Position numbers and translations under genes: made by a program
Part shown: piece by piece, positions 23,286 through 35,200 of the stretch
Position numbering within the stretch: the stretch's first letter is position 1
How the letters are laid out: each line of letters starts with the position of its first letter
Notes under the pieces: generated by a model
The model's input: only the letters and a program-made list of their open reading frames with translations
Told to the model about the DNA's origin: nothing
The model's database searches: none
Assembly (NCBI GenBank): GCA_038087015.1
Contig: JASBNA010000018.1
Location: forward strand, 62,001-126,000
Direction of reading: 5' to 3'
Length of the DNA stretch: 64,000 nucleotides
Source of the DNA: Cerrena zonata
Lineage: Eukaryota; Basidiomycota; Agaricomycetes; Polyporales; Cerrenaceae

Positions 23286-24801
23286 CTAACAAAAGGATTT
23301 CAGTTTTCGAGGCTCGACTATATCCTGATGATGGCCCTCACGAAGTGAAAGCGACAAATAGAGATTCCTATAAAAGATACCATCCCGTGTTAACATGCAT
23401 AAAAGCCATGTATACGACGTACCCTTCCGGCTGCCCAGACGATGCAATTGGCCAACACGACCGCAAGCATACCACCAAAGTATACAATAGAGTCCCTCAA
23501 CAGAATGAACATGAGATGTGGAGTCGTTGTATCCTTCATGGCTTGCCGGACGCTCTTGATGATAGCTAAGATGAAGAGAGTACTTTCGAACGTGATCATT
23601 GGAAACCAGTAGGTAAACGCAAACTTCTGGGTGTTTAATAAAAAGCAACCAGGAAGCGGTAGGTGTATATCTGAATAGAATGGTCGGAATTTCTATGTGA
23701 AATATGGGACGACCAAACGGACTCACTATGTGACCTCGCTACGATAAATCCGAGGTATATTTTTTCCGCAAGTGTAGAGACTCCGAGGAGTGTTAAGAGT
23801 CCAAAGAGGAGCTTTCGGTTGCACTCGTACATGGCGAAGATTCGAAGAGTGAGAATGACTAAGTCAATGTTTACAGTGGTTAGGCGAAGAGCATCGAAAG
23901 TTGAAGTTGAAGGGCCACTTACCCCCGGTAGCTAGGACGTTCAAAATTCCGTTATACACAAACCAATTTGACACGAAAAAGCATCTACTAAATCGATTCT
24001 TCAGAGCATGACAAAGACTATAATCGTCGTTTATATTACTCCTGCAAGCCCAAGTTCCGTAATTTCATCATAAGATTTTTGCATAGAAGATTATTGCTCA
24101 CCTTATCCGTCGGGTGATCCATACCCATAACTAGTGATAGCAAAATAAGCAGACAATTCAACACAGATAGTGAGCATATCCCTTACTGGCATGTTCTATA
24201 CTGGTGTACCTCCCGTAGTTGTAGTTAGTATTCAACAAAGACAACAGGGTGACCCACATGAAATTTATCAAGCTAGGAGGGGTTTTCAGGATAACCATTG
24301 GGATATGCGGCTGGCGAAGACTTACGTCCAATAACGGCTCTTTATTGCCAATTAAGCATAAAGGCATAGCTTATATAGTATTCAGAGTAACATACCACTA
24401 TGAAGAGAAGCTTGAACCAGTTGAAGGTACCCCTCCAAACGAATCGGACCTTGAACAAAGGCGAGGTAGTTTAGTAAGTCTTCTGGAAGACAGATGAGGG
24501 ATAATCACCTCGTTCGCAAATGTCAAAACTCGATGACAGAGCGTTCAGTTACGATCGTAATGACTAGACAGAAGCTCGTGCGTGACTTACAAAAGTCGTA
24601 AACGAACAAAGCTAGAGACATGACTATGATAGATGAGAAACGGTCACATTCTCGGATAACAAAGGTGTATGACTCGGACTTACTCCACAACGCCCGCGTA
24701 AGTCGAAGATCGTTCCCAATTGTTACCAGCTCTTGCAATGTCAGTCCATCCTGCAGACTGACTTCCAGAGATGATCGGGTCGAATTGAAACGGAGAAACA
24801 T
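23286..24801 (-). CDS. DUF6533-type multipass membrane protein
   Basis: This is a fungal seven-helix-type membrane protein whose family function is unknown. The first exon reads LTLQELVTIGNDLRLTRALW (about 24740-24680). Then come VMSLALFVYDF, LTFANE and VRFVWRGTFNWFKLLFIV (about 24445-24395), the YDx-hLTF-xEVrxVW core of DUF6533. Later exons hold MYECNRKLLFGLLTLLG, CFLLNTQKFAF, TFESTLFILAIIKSVRQAM and MFILLRDSIVYFGGMLAVVL, ending in NCIVWAAGR. The last two blocks match the helix 6-7 region typical of the family. Around nine introns. All readable exons are open, unlike the related copy at 28-29.6 kb. The final exon is uncertain (stop at 23286 or about 23338), and the start at 24801 is tentative. 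Confidence 0.62.
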
Positions 24802-25368
24802 AACAATGACAAGTTCAAGTTGGCTTGAATCTGTTTAGAGGTCGGACACTTGTAACGACCAAGTGGTCCCTGTTGTACTAATACTTGTGCAATGTATTTT
24901 AGAGCGGCTGGAAGGACAGTAGGTACCATACAGGTTCCCCTGGGCCGTTGTCACTCCTGTGATTCTCGCCGCTAAGTATAGTTGCGACTGAGCTCGAGAA
25001 CTCTAAGAGGCAGGGATATGACAGTTCGTGAGCTCATAAAACAAGCACATCTAACATCTGTCATAACCTACAGTTGTTCGAAAAAATACTGGTAGTGAAT
25101 CATTATCTATGCCATGGATGTCATGCATGGCAAGCCCAAGGACAGATGGTCAGATATCCGAGTCATGGAAAACATTCATGTTGGGACTTGGATCAGAACA
25201 TCCATCAGATGGATTTCAGTGGTTCCAAGAATCGTAACCTGTCTTCTTGAGTCTTGAGGCTACTCAGAATTCTGTAGTGACATCTTGTTGCAAGGTGCAC
25301 GAAATATTATCAAAGTTAGTAAGAGTAGACAGCACACCAACCTCGAATTTTATAGCAAAATTATGACT
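24802..25368. other. Intergenic, nothing recognised
   Basis: This is the 5' flank of the DUF6533-type gene up to the tRNA gene. No coding pattern or repeat was identified. Confidence 0.4.
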
Positions 25369-25445
25369 GCACTAAGAGGGAATCGAACCCCCGGCGGGTC
25401 GAGATAGTATGGCAACGACCCAGGTTACCACTACCCCATTAGTGC
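25369..25445 (-). tRNA. tRNA-Gly(GCC) with a 7-base intron
   Basis: The reverse complement folds as a tRNA: acceptor arms GCACTAA and TTAGTGC pair fully, D arm GGGT/ACCT, anticodon stem GGTCG/CGACC, and T arm GGGGG-TTCGATT-CCCTC. The anticodon loop begins TTGCCA, giving anticodon GCC. About seven extra bases (TACTATC) follow the base after the anticodon, where eukaryotic tRNA introns sit. A second identical copy is at 29854-29930. Confidence 0.9.
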
Positions 25446-25800
25446 TTGTGCCGATATCGCGGTAGAGTTACTCAGTAATTTATTGTCACTTAATATCTAT
25501 CTCGACCATATTTATGATCGATCATCTACCTAGTTCCGAGTCAGTATGTGAGCATCTTCCCGGTTGTGGTGACTCTTATTGAACATACCTCCTTAGTAGA
25601 GATACCATCCTGAGTTGTCCAGCCCATGCGACCCCTGCACCAATGCCCATGCCAAGCAAAGAAGATGCGAGGGAAGCTGCAATTGCGCACGAACGCCTGA
25701 GTTTGTGACACACCGTCACTTACTAATGACGATGATGTAACGCGCAGTAAATAGTATTCACCAGGGCTTAGGCTTCATTATTTCTTGAACACCTTCGACA
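25446..25800. other. Upstream region of the hydrolase gene
   Basis: About 355 bases between the tRNA and the hydrolase start codon. No clear promoter element was found. Confidence 0.35.
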
Positions 25801-27642
25801 ATGTCGAAAGACAGCCCTCATCTAGATGAAATGCCCTACGCACGGGAGCCACTCAAGACACTCTACGTTGCCCAACGTCTTCTTACTACTCTCTTGCTTG
25901 TACCATTCTGGACATTATACTATCTCTGCTCCCCTATTTCTTACCGACCTCGACCATCTTGGTCAATAAAACAAATAATAGCTGTCAACTTCACACGCAG
26001 AGTGTATAGAGTGACCGAAGTTGCTGGCGTGACCTGGGGTACTCGCGACCCCTGACGCTCCATGCGACAACCATACACTCCGCGAAACGAGGTTTGAATG
26101 GGTAGACCCGCTCTCGGAAGAGCTTAGGACAGGTGTTATCGTCGATGAAGAGGTACCGTATCGCAAAGTTGGAACTTTCGTATGGCCCAAACAAAAGCTG
26201 GCTGGTAAGCATTGGACGCACTCCCCTATGCTCGTATGCTAGAGTACGTCAGGTCTGTCAGGTATTCCGAACTCTTCCCATGTGTTGCATAGACTTGACA
26301 ATGTCTGTTCTTCAGCTCCAGACGTCGAAGCTGCTGCTGGGCATACTCCTATCATCGGTCTCTTTCTTCATGGTGGAGGGTACTGCCACATGTCCGCACA
26401 CGAGAGCAGTAAAACCTCCAAAATACCACGTCGTCTCATGAAGGTATGTCTTAATGCTTCCTTTTACAGTATTAGAAAAATCTACATCATCACCTGTGCA
26501 CTTACAGGAAAAGGCGTTCACGGAGATCTATGGTATGTTTCCCGAGATTTAGTCATATTCCGCTGTTTTTTGATCATCTACACAGCTGTGGAGTATCGAC
26601 TTCTCCAACATGCGCCGTTTCCTGCTGCGGTTCAAGATGCTGCAGCAGTCTATGCACATATTGTAACGACATACTCACAACCTCGTAGTCTCTTTGTGGC
26701 TTCTTCTTCCAAAGCTACCAGTGAAACTGTTACTGTGGACGGTAGCCCGAAACCGGATTCCCATTCCAACAAGACCGGCCAATCATCAAATGATCTCCAT
26801 AATCCAGATAACGTTAAGAAACAAGAAAACACGCATCTCTTTTCTCCGAAGTCCTGTATGATAATTCTTATAGGAGATTCTGCCGGCGGCAACCTCGTTC
26901 TTGCTCTAGCAAGATGGATCCGAGACGAGGCTAAGCTACCTCCACCAGATGGCCTTCTCCTTCTATCCCCTTCGTGCGACCCTTGTAAGTAGTGCATCTC
27001 ATTTTGATCAAACGATTTCTAACAATAACCATCCGATGCTCAGCACACGCTTTCCCCGAGTCACCCTCATCCTACGTCCCTCGCCCACATGCATCTACAG
27101 ACTACCTCGTCGACACCCCTGAGCCTCGTGCGCTCCTTCAAGCGCACATTCCTAGGCCACAACCCCTCGAAACCATGCACAGTCCATACGTCTCACCTGC
27201 CTCCCAACGTGTCCTTCGTGCATTCTATGGAGACCAATTCGCGACAAGCGTTGAGTCTCTCACCATCCGAGCTTTCGATCTCGAAGCACTGGCTAATCTG
27301 CGCACAATGGTCTCTGTCCCTTCGACTCCACTCCTCGGTGGGGCACTTGAGCAAAGTCCGACTAGCTTACGAAGACCGATGATGGCTAGTCCGAGAGGGC
27401 TTAGTCTATTCACCGAGTTCCCAAGAACTTGTGTTGTGCTCGGTGACGCTGAGAGGCTGGAGAGAGAGGTGATCAAGCTGGTGGGAGCGATGGAGAGAGA
27501 TGGTGTCAAGGTGAAGACGGTGTGGGTTGAGGATGGCGTGCATGATGTGTTAATGATGGGGTGGTGGGATGAGAAGGTGAGAGATAGAGTGTGGAAAGAT
27601 GTTGTGAATTGGGTGGAGGCTATGGCTACCTCGGATTGTTGA
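25801..27642 (+). CDS. Alpha/beta hydrolase (fold-3, HSL-like) with apparent +1 frameshift
   Basis: This is an esterase-type alpha/beta hydrolase of the hormone-sensitive-lipase family. The oxyanion-hole motif HGGG lies in GLFLHGGGYCHMSAHESS (about 26360-26410). The nucleophile elbow GDSAGG follows in MIILIGDSAGGNLVLALARW (about 26860-26925), and the catalytic-His segment is VKTVWVEDGVHDVLMMGW near 27510-27560. The N-terminus has a hydrophobic stretch (TLLLVPFWTLYYLCSPI) that may anchor it to membranes. Introns lie near 26202-26256, 26443-26508, 26535-26586 and 26986-27043. In exon 1 the frame hits a TGA at 26053-26055. Just before it is CCCC (26049-26052), and reading one C fewer continues as DAPCDNHTLRETRFEWVDP to a good donor near 26201. 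So the copy carries a one-base insertion or a sequence error; otherwise all catalytic motifs are intact. Confidence 0.75.
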
Positions 27643-28029
27643 GGACCTTAACATTTGGTATCGAACAGCAATGTATTATATGGACATATTGTATAATACG
27701 TCTATCTCAATGTCAGGTACGGTAAGTGGGGATAGAACTGGACATTCTCAGTAGATGTCTATAATAACGTCACTGAAACCTCCCATCATTTATCTCAACT
27801 GATCTATCCCACTATTGACAGGTTAGCAGACCATATATACACTTGAGACCATTTGTATGAATTGTCGGGAGCATCAGCAAGGAGTCTTGTCCATCAACTT
27901 CGAATCTAATCTTAGGTGATACTGCTCTTCGAATCATTGTTTCATTGATCATACCACAAAGACCGAGTACGAAATTATCCCGCAGTGCTGCTTAGGTTCT
28001 ACAAGAATGACACCCGGACTCCGACCTTG
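27643..28029. other. Intergenic, nothing recognised
   Basis: This is the 3' flank of the hydrolase gene. No gene or repeat was recognised before the first trace of the DUF6533 pseudogene. Confidence 0.35.
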
Positions 28030-29581
28030 CAAGTCAGGACCCTGATGATATTGATAATCCCTCAAAGTACCTTGCGCTCTCTCTGGAGGGGACGAACTCA
28101 CAGAACGTCCCGACTTTGCAGCAGCTCACAATAATTGGGAATGATCTTCGTTTTACTCGCGCAATGTGGAGTGTGTCGCAAATTCCAATTTATGTACCGT
28201 TTTAATGATGCTAACGCTTGCAGGAAGTCATGGCACTTGCACTTTTATTATATGATCATCAAAAGTCCCCCTCACCATAACCGTCTATTCTATTCAACAT
28301 TGAAGTAACCGTTGTCAGTTCTTATGTTTCCGAAGAGGTTTGATTCAGGTCCTGACATGATCGCATTTCGACCTCATGCCTATTTATCAGGTCGTCTTTG
28401 TATGGGTTGGGAGATTCATTTGAACCAAGGTTCTGTTCGTAATGGTAAGAATCACCTCTATATCCTTGTCGTTGAGATGCTAATATCCCTTAGGGACCTT
28501 TGAAAATAGAGTCGATACTGGACGTGAGTTTTGTCTATCCGACGTCCGCTAATGACTAGCTGATACACGGTATTAATGAAAGCTTACTCAACTTCATGTG
28601 AGTGTTATACTTTGGATATAGATATCGTCCTTAACCTGCTGATAGCATTGAACATATCAGTTCGAAAATTTACTCCTTTTCATTGGAAACCTGGTCTAAC
28701 TCGCTCTGATATATAGTAATGTTCTTGGATCATCCCTCCGACAAGGTGAGTAATAACAACGCCTTCATATTGCTCGCAGTTTAATGATATTATATTTAGC
28801 AGTAAGGTCTTTTTTTCTAATCGTCGTGGCTGATAGTATCACAGATGCTTGTTCATGTCTAACTGGTTCATCTATACCGGTACTCTCAACGTTCTTGCTA
28901 CGAGCAGTAAGCTAAGGCATACTGGAAACCTGATGGCAAGCTAATCACACCCGATTCAGTTGTCCTCATTGTTCGTATATACGCAATGTATGAATGCAAT
29001 CGCAAACTCCTCGTCGCACTTCTATGTCTCGGTGGTGCTTCCATGCTCACCGAGTTCATTTTTTGGGAGGTTGTTGTTCGTCGCGCAAAAAGTAAGCACC
29101 CCTATGCTTGTCGTAGATGCGTTAGCACGACAGCCCTAATTACTGAAAACCTTCCAGTTGCCCATCTTCCCTGGTCAGGATGTTTTCTGATCAACACCCA
29201 GAAGCTCGCCTATGCATATCGGTTCCCCATGATCGTATTTGAAAGTACTCTCTTCATTCTTGCCATCGTCAAGAGTATCCAATATGCACTAGACGACTCC
29301 ACAACCCCTCATCTCATGTTCGTCGTGCTGCGCGACTCCATGATATACTTTGGAGGCGTGCTCGCGGTCGCGTTGACTAACTGTATTGTTTGGGCTGTTG
29401 GCAGGGTAAGTAATGCATATGCTGACCTAAGGAAATAAGTCGTGCTTACATATTCTGTGTCTCTATGAGTCACTATTCGTTGCCTTTACGACGTAAGGAT
29501 TATGCTGTGAGTGCCATTGACCGACTTTTCAAATTTATCTTATAGGACGTACATCAGGATCCAAGCGATTATGAGCTGTAG
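28030..29581 (+). pseudogene. DUF6533-type membrane protein pseudogene (internal stop)
   Basis: This is a paralog of the gene at 23286-24801 on the opposite strand. The readable exons are LQQLTIIGNDLRFTRAMW (about 28105-28170), VMALALLLYDH (about 28228-28255), VVFVWVGRFI (28391-28420), then a TGA at 28421-28423 exactly where the intact copy has a Trp codon, followed by TKVLFVM and a GTAAG donor. Further on come LDHPSDK (about 28725), MYECNRKLLVALLCLGGAS (28986), CFLINTQKLAYAYRFPMIVF, STLFILAIVKSIQYAL and MFVVLRDSMIYFGGVLAVAL, NCIVWAVGR, with a last short exon stopping at 29579-29581. The donor after YDH also seems lost and the LTF exon is one base short. The C-terminal half is well preserved. 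The pseudogene call is strong if the sequence is accurate; the 5' limit is approximate. Confidence 0.62.
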
Positions 29582-29853
29582 AATGCTGGTAGATCATAAT
29601 ATTGCAGAATGTTCTTTCGTGTTACTAATAGCCTGAGAATGCTAGCTGAATATTGAATGCTCAAACCGCAGCGAATCCATGGTATCAATACGACTCAACT
29701 ATCTTCTCAGATGTCCGTTTTGTGGAGAGAATTACTTATGATAGGGACACTGCAGTATCGTCCTGAGTGAGTTCTAATATGATTTGATTTACAACCTGTG
29801 TACAACTTGCGATATGAGGCAAAACTGTGTCGTGTATGCAAAAACAGAACAAT

Positions 29854-29930
29854 GCACTAAGAGGGAATCGAACCCCCGGCGGGTCGAGATAGTATGGCAA
29901 CGACCCAGGTTACCACTACCCCATTAGTGC
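29854..29930 (-). tRNA. tRNA-Gly(GCC) with a 7-base intron, second copy
   Basis: This gene is identical in all 77 bases, intron included, to the tRNA at 25369-25445, and on the same strand. The flanking bases differ on both sides, so the identity is confined to the tRNA itself. Confidence 0.9.
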
Positions 29931-30509
29931 TGGCTGTTGATCTGTGCTTAATCATGCTAACAGAAAATACTCCCACCGACAAAAATTGTAAGCAATCAAC
30001 GAGGGGTATGTATACTTATATCGTATATGTATATAAACAACTCTACAAATACTACACTATCTATCACAGCTCAAAATACCGATTGGTATAGGTATACGCT
30101 ATGATATCACACGAGTCACAACGACTCAGATGTGTCCCTGCACAACGGTTGTGGATACAGCTTCGTCAGAAGAGTCGTTCTCTCACCATTAGTTTCTACA
30201 TACATTCACACTCAACGCCTCAGGGTGACAGCTTGGTCCGAAATGGAAGTCGAGCCGATGAGAACGAGACATGTGCTTCCGTGCCTGCTCCTTAGCGACG
30301 GAACAATTTGGGAACAACAAATCTTCCAGGCTTGACAGAAACCAGCACCTTCTCCTTGGTCTACGCAGAATCCTCACAGATACACACTCATTTGCTATAT
30401 ACCCAGACATATACCCCGTTCCTAACCCAGAAGAGGTTACATACACTCGTTGTCTTCTGTTTGTGCTTGGTCTGCGTACACTAGGAAACATTCAGAAGAC
30501 TTTGCTATA
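29931..30509. promoter_or_regulatory. Upstream region of the Crh-type gene
   Basis: About 580 bases without a recognised gene. Overlapping open frames in three phases (for example 30101-30295 and 30271-30510) have no recognisable domain. The promoter of the cell-wall enzyme gene should lie here. Confidence 0.3.
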
Positions 30510-32135
30510 ATGCTTCCCACCGCCAAGGCTTTACTGGCCTCATTGGCTCTCCTCTCTTCGTTGACTCTTATTGCTGCGCAAGGAACAACATGGTGAGGCC
30601 CAGTGTTCTCGTCTTTAGGAATCCTGTGTCTCATGAAAATGCAAAGTAATATCACCACACCCTGCCCTTCCTCTGCTCCATGCTGCAGTATGTCCACTTA
30701 CACGTCTCCTACATAATCCCTACTAAAGTCCCTTTCTTACAGGTGAATTCGGATTCTGCGGAACCGGCCACGTATGTTCTAACAAACTAATAATGCATTA
30801 CTTCGGATTTCATATCTCTTTCTACTTCAGTTCTGTCTTGGCGGGTGCAATCCCTTGGCCTCGCGCAGCCTTGATTCTTGTATGCCGGAACCTCTATGCC
30901 AGAATGCTGAAGTAAGACGATCATACTCAACACTTTACGCTCAAGGCTTACAATTTCGCAACAGCACACTTTCCCCGATCTCTCTCGCATCCATACCAAT
31001 GCCACATACTACGGCGGAAATGCGACTGCGTGGGACTGGGTTTTGGACAAGGGCAACGTGATCAACACCAATACATCTGGAGGGGAGCTGGCTTTGCTTC
31101 TCACTGAGACAAACGGTGGGACGCGAATAAGCTCTACTCGCTACCTTCATTACGGAAAGGTCACTGCTACACGTAGGCAAACCTTTCTATTCGGTTTCTT
31201 TCATCGTTGACCATGATCTTCGGATACAGTGAAGACCGGACGCTGGAATGGTGTCGTGACGGCCTTCATCACCATGTCTGACATCAAAGACGAAATTGAT
31301 TGGGAATTCCCTGGTTCCGCTACCACCGAAGGTCAAACCAATTTCTTCTGGCAAGGTGTTATCCGTACGTCATGTCTCAATCCGTTATATTTTGGAATAC
31401 TCATTCATTATTTTCGATTTAGCTGCACAGACAGATGGTACAACTGAGAAAGGCCTTGACGATACCTTCTCTAATTACCACGACTACACTGTACGTGGGC
31501 GAAGCACATATCTTTATTATTTGCGAATCTGATTATCATCCCCGTAGGTCGATTGGCAACCGGATACTCTCACATTCTCCATCGACAACAAGGTTGTCCG
31601 AACCATTCAACGGTCAGATCACATTGACAGTGCCGGTATAAGCCATTTCCCCAGCACCCCAAGCAGGATCCAACTCAGGTAATGTTTCCTCGGGAATCTT
31701 GCTCGAGTATGCCTGATATTGAGATTTGCTGTTTGTATCGACAGTCTTTGGCCCGCTGGTATTAATACATCCGCACCTGGTACTATCGACTGGGCTGGAG
31801 GGATGATCAACTGGGACGATCCCGACTACACGACTGCTGGTGCGTCCCGCTAGGGTTTAACGTGATATTTAACATAGTAAACGACAACCTCGATTCTAGG
31901 TCATTTCTACGCGTTGGTGAAGTCTGTCTCGGTGACTTGCAATGATCCCTCGCCTGCAGGCACTAACATGACGTCCTACGTTTACGGCACAAACTCCTCT
32001 TCTATGACTCCAAGTATCGCATTCTCGCAACTTACCACTGTTAATAGTGCTCTTGGTGGAAAGGAGCTCGCTAACGCTTGGGCAACTTTGCTCGTGGCCT
32101 CCGCTGCAGCAATGTTTGGTGCCCTAGTATTGTAG
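30510..32135 (+). CDS. GH16 Crh-type chitin-glucan cross-linking transglycosylase with chitin-binding module
   Basis: This cell-wall enzyme of the Crh family (glycoside hydrolase 16) transfers chitin chains onto glucan outside the plasma membrane. The N-terminus MLPTAKALLASLALLSSLTL is a signal peptide. A CBM18-like cysteine module follows (PCPSSAPCCSEFGFCGTG with C-x3-C, about 30660-30860). The catalytic domain includes WNGVVTAFITMSDIKDEIDW, with the two catalytic Glu in DEIDWEFPG (about 31288-31316), then TNFFWQGV, HDYTVDWQPDTLTFSIDN and LSLWPAGIN. The C-terminus is Ser/Thr-rich and ends with a hydrophobic stretch (WATLLVASAAAMFGALVL) preceded by small residues, as expected for a GPI anchor. 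About ten short introns. The ATG at 30510 gives a clean signal peptide, and the stop is at 32133-32135. Confidence 0.92.
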
Positions 32136-32274
32136 CATGTTTATCAGTATCATTATCATCATCTAATGGGTTATATAGGCGACAAGCAATCATGACAGAA
32201 ATAATAGAAGGTGTGATATAATTTACAATCGTACAAATTCCAGGTGAGTCCCAGGTATCCAAAAAATCCACAAA

Positions 32275-35200
32275 TTAGAAAGGGGAAGAAGCATCGTCTA
32301 CATTCTCAACAATAACAACACCCTCATCGGCGAATGAATCAAATTCCGGCTTGAATTCCTCTAGTAAACTCTTTGTCTCCTGAACAACGGCATCGAGAGC
32401 ATCACGCTTCGTCCACGCCTTAACCTCCACTGCAGGATCGTCGTTTTCCTCGAAAGTGCTACCGTTCATGGGCAATAAAGTCCTGTATCCCATGAGGTGT
32501 TGGACTAGTCGAATATGACGATATGTCATACGAGTGAGCAGAGGCAGAGTAATCACCATCTCTTTGGCCAATGCACGAATACTTGTGTCACCCAACCGAG
32601 TGCCACCGGGAGAAACAGGTCGAACACCAAACGTTCCGAGGGCAGTATTTGGACTCATCGGGCCAAGATGAGTTATCTTTGGGATGTTGGAATCTCCCAT
32701 GGTACGTTTGGTTGGTGAAGCTGCTATGGAGCGGGTGAAACCAGCCTGGCGAGCAGATGCGCTCGAAAGAGTACCAAATTCTCCAAAGACGGGCATCGAA
32801 TTGGATGCTGCGAGAAACGAATTACGGGGAGTCTGGTTGGGAGACGAAGGAACGCTATTGATTCCAAAAGACCGTCGTGGTTTCGAAAACATCGAAGAAA
32901 TTCGGCGGCTCCGACGGGCACTGGCGCTGCTCGGAGTGTTAGTCTCTCTGCGTCAACTCTTCGTTCAAAGTGGCTATGCGTTCTTGAACGAATATGCGCA
33001 TTTCAATCATGAGTGGGCTGCGCCGGAGCCAAAGCCAGTGAATAAAGGACCATGCCAGGTAGTCTATCATTCGGGGAGCACACAATGCACGGCGACTGTG
33101 CATAGAAATCGAGGAAGAGAAAGCCGATAAGTTTTGTTGCTTCTCGCCAAATGAACTGACACGGGGTGATTGTGTTGGCGAGGGTGGTTCTGAATGGTCC
33201 ACGAAGTGTAGGGCAAAACTTGCGTCTCCGTCTGACAACGATGACCTCAGAATTATTCCCATCTGCGTCCAGATACCAGGTAATGCGTCTGAGATATCGT
33301 CTTCTGCGCGAATGACGATAATCTTCAATATTTGTAGGGCCATCGCGAAGGTCATGACAGTGTGATATTTATCTTCAACGCCCTTTCTGGCACCAGAATT
33401 TGAGGATTTCCTGCCTTGTTTGCCTTGTTCATCGACAGCATTGCAGACGGCGAGTGTATAGGTTACAAGGCTGAGCCATGTACGAGCATGGGCATCACGT
33501 CTGCCAGCATCCGTGAAATCACTTGCCGCCATAATGTCTGCCGCGTTCTTGAGCGAAAGTGCGAATGGTAAAACAACACCCGCAAGGAATTCGTATGATG
33601 GCGTTTTCTTCTCAAGCTCCACCATGACATCAACTCCGGGGAGTGACACAGCACTTTGAAGAAGTACGAGGAGACTGTGTCGTAACGTAAAGTCCATCAA
33701 AACGCCCTCTGAAGCCATGAAGTCGCAGGCATCCAAACCAATCCGACAGTACGGGATAACTACAAGGTTGGCAAATGACTGATCCGAGGAATATTTAGGA
33801 TTCGCTGATAGTGAGGCAATGACATCGTATAGGGCGGAAAAGTCGACCGAAGTGCTATACGCACTGATCACAGGGGCAAGGTTGGTCAGCAACGAGGCAG
33901 CATGCTTGGGGGTTGGAGGCTCGTGGCGTAGAAATATGTATTTCGCAAAGTCGCCGACGAATGATGAAATCTGTTGGACACTAGCGCGAGATTCCTTCAA
34001 GATTACTTTGACCAATTCAATGATGCGGATGTGAGCGGTATCGGAGAAGGTTCCACCAGATTTTGTATAAGCCAATACCAAGGCCAGGTAATCGAGACGC
34101 ATGTTCAATAGGTCGCTAGCCTTTGAACTACTGGATGAGGTAGAACCTTGACCAAGAACGCCAGTGTCAAAGTTTTCTGCCGGTTGAATCGGAGCATCGT
34201 CCACGACCTTGTTTTTCGAGACGACCTTTGTGAGTAGAATGCTGCTCAACGCGACAATACCCTCTCGAAGAACTGTTCTACCTGAGTTGGAGGCATTGTA
34301 CAGGTCTGGAGCAAGTAGTCGGAGTAAACGAAGGAAATGCTCTCCACGTTGTGCGGTAGGATTATAGGCAATCACAGTGAGAAGCAGTCGTACCAAATTA
34401 TCCATACCTAACCGCTTGCTTTCGTATTCTTCAGGGACCGGGACATTGATCACGGCTTTTTCTTGAGGAGTGGATCCTCTAAGCGATGCGAGGAAGGTCT
34501 GGGGTACCTCGTCTGCTGCAGTGAGCATAAGTGCCTCCCGCTCCTGGGTTCGGTTCAGGCCATGAATGCCGGCAGCATCTGGTGCGGACGATGGTACTGT
34601 GCCTCGTAATGGAGCGAATAGTGTATGTATACAAGATGCGATCCATGCATCGTCAACTCCGGGTGATACGATAATTGGGGTTATGACGTCGAGCGTTTGG
34701 AAAACAAAAGTTTCCTGGTGTAGGGCGTAGAACCGACTGGCTGCGTATTCTATCGCGTTGCGAATCCCAGGGTGACGATCGGCTTCAACATAGGCTTTCA
34801 TTACGGCTGGCATAAACAGTGTGTAACCACCTCCCGACGTGAAAAACCGTCTGAAGCGAGTGGCCGCGATCATGAGGACTAAAAGAAAAACATGTTAATG
34901 AGGGCTATTAACTTCCCGAATAATGACTCACCAATCATAGAGTGCGCAACAATGCCAAGATCGTTACCATGTCTCACCAATATGGTACTGATACTGTCCA
35001 TCCACACAGACAACTCTGCACGATCGTTCAAATGTCTGCTTAGGGATTGGAAAACTTGGCCTGTCAACAACAGATAACTACGAGCGAGTGTGAGGGAAAG
35101 GCATCGTAACGTGATTTCGCCCGATGTCAAAGGCCTCCTATTGATGTCGGCTCTTCGAGGGATTAAATCATTCAGCAGCAGCAAGTTATCTTCACCCGAG

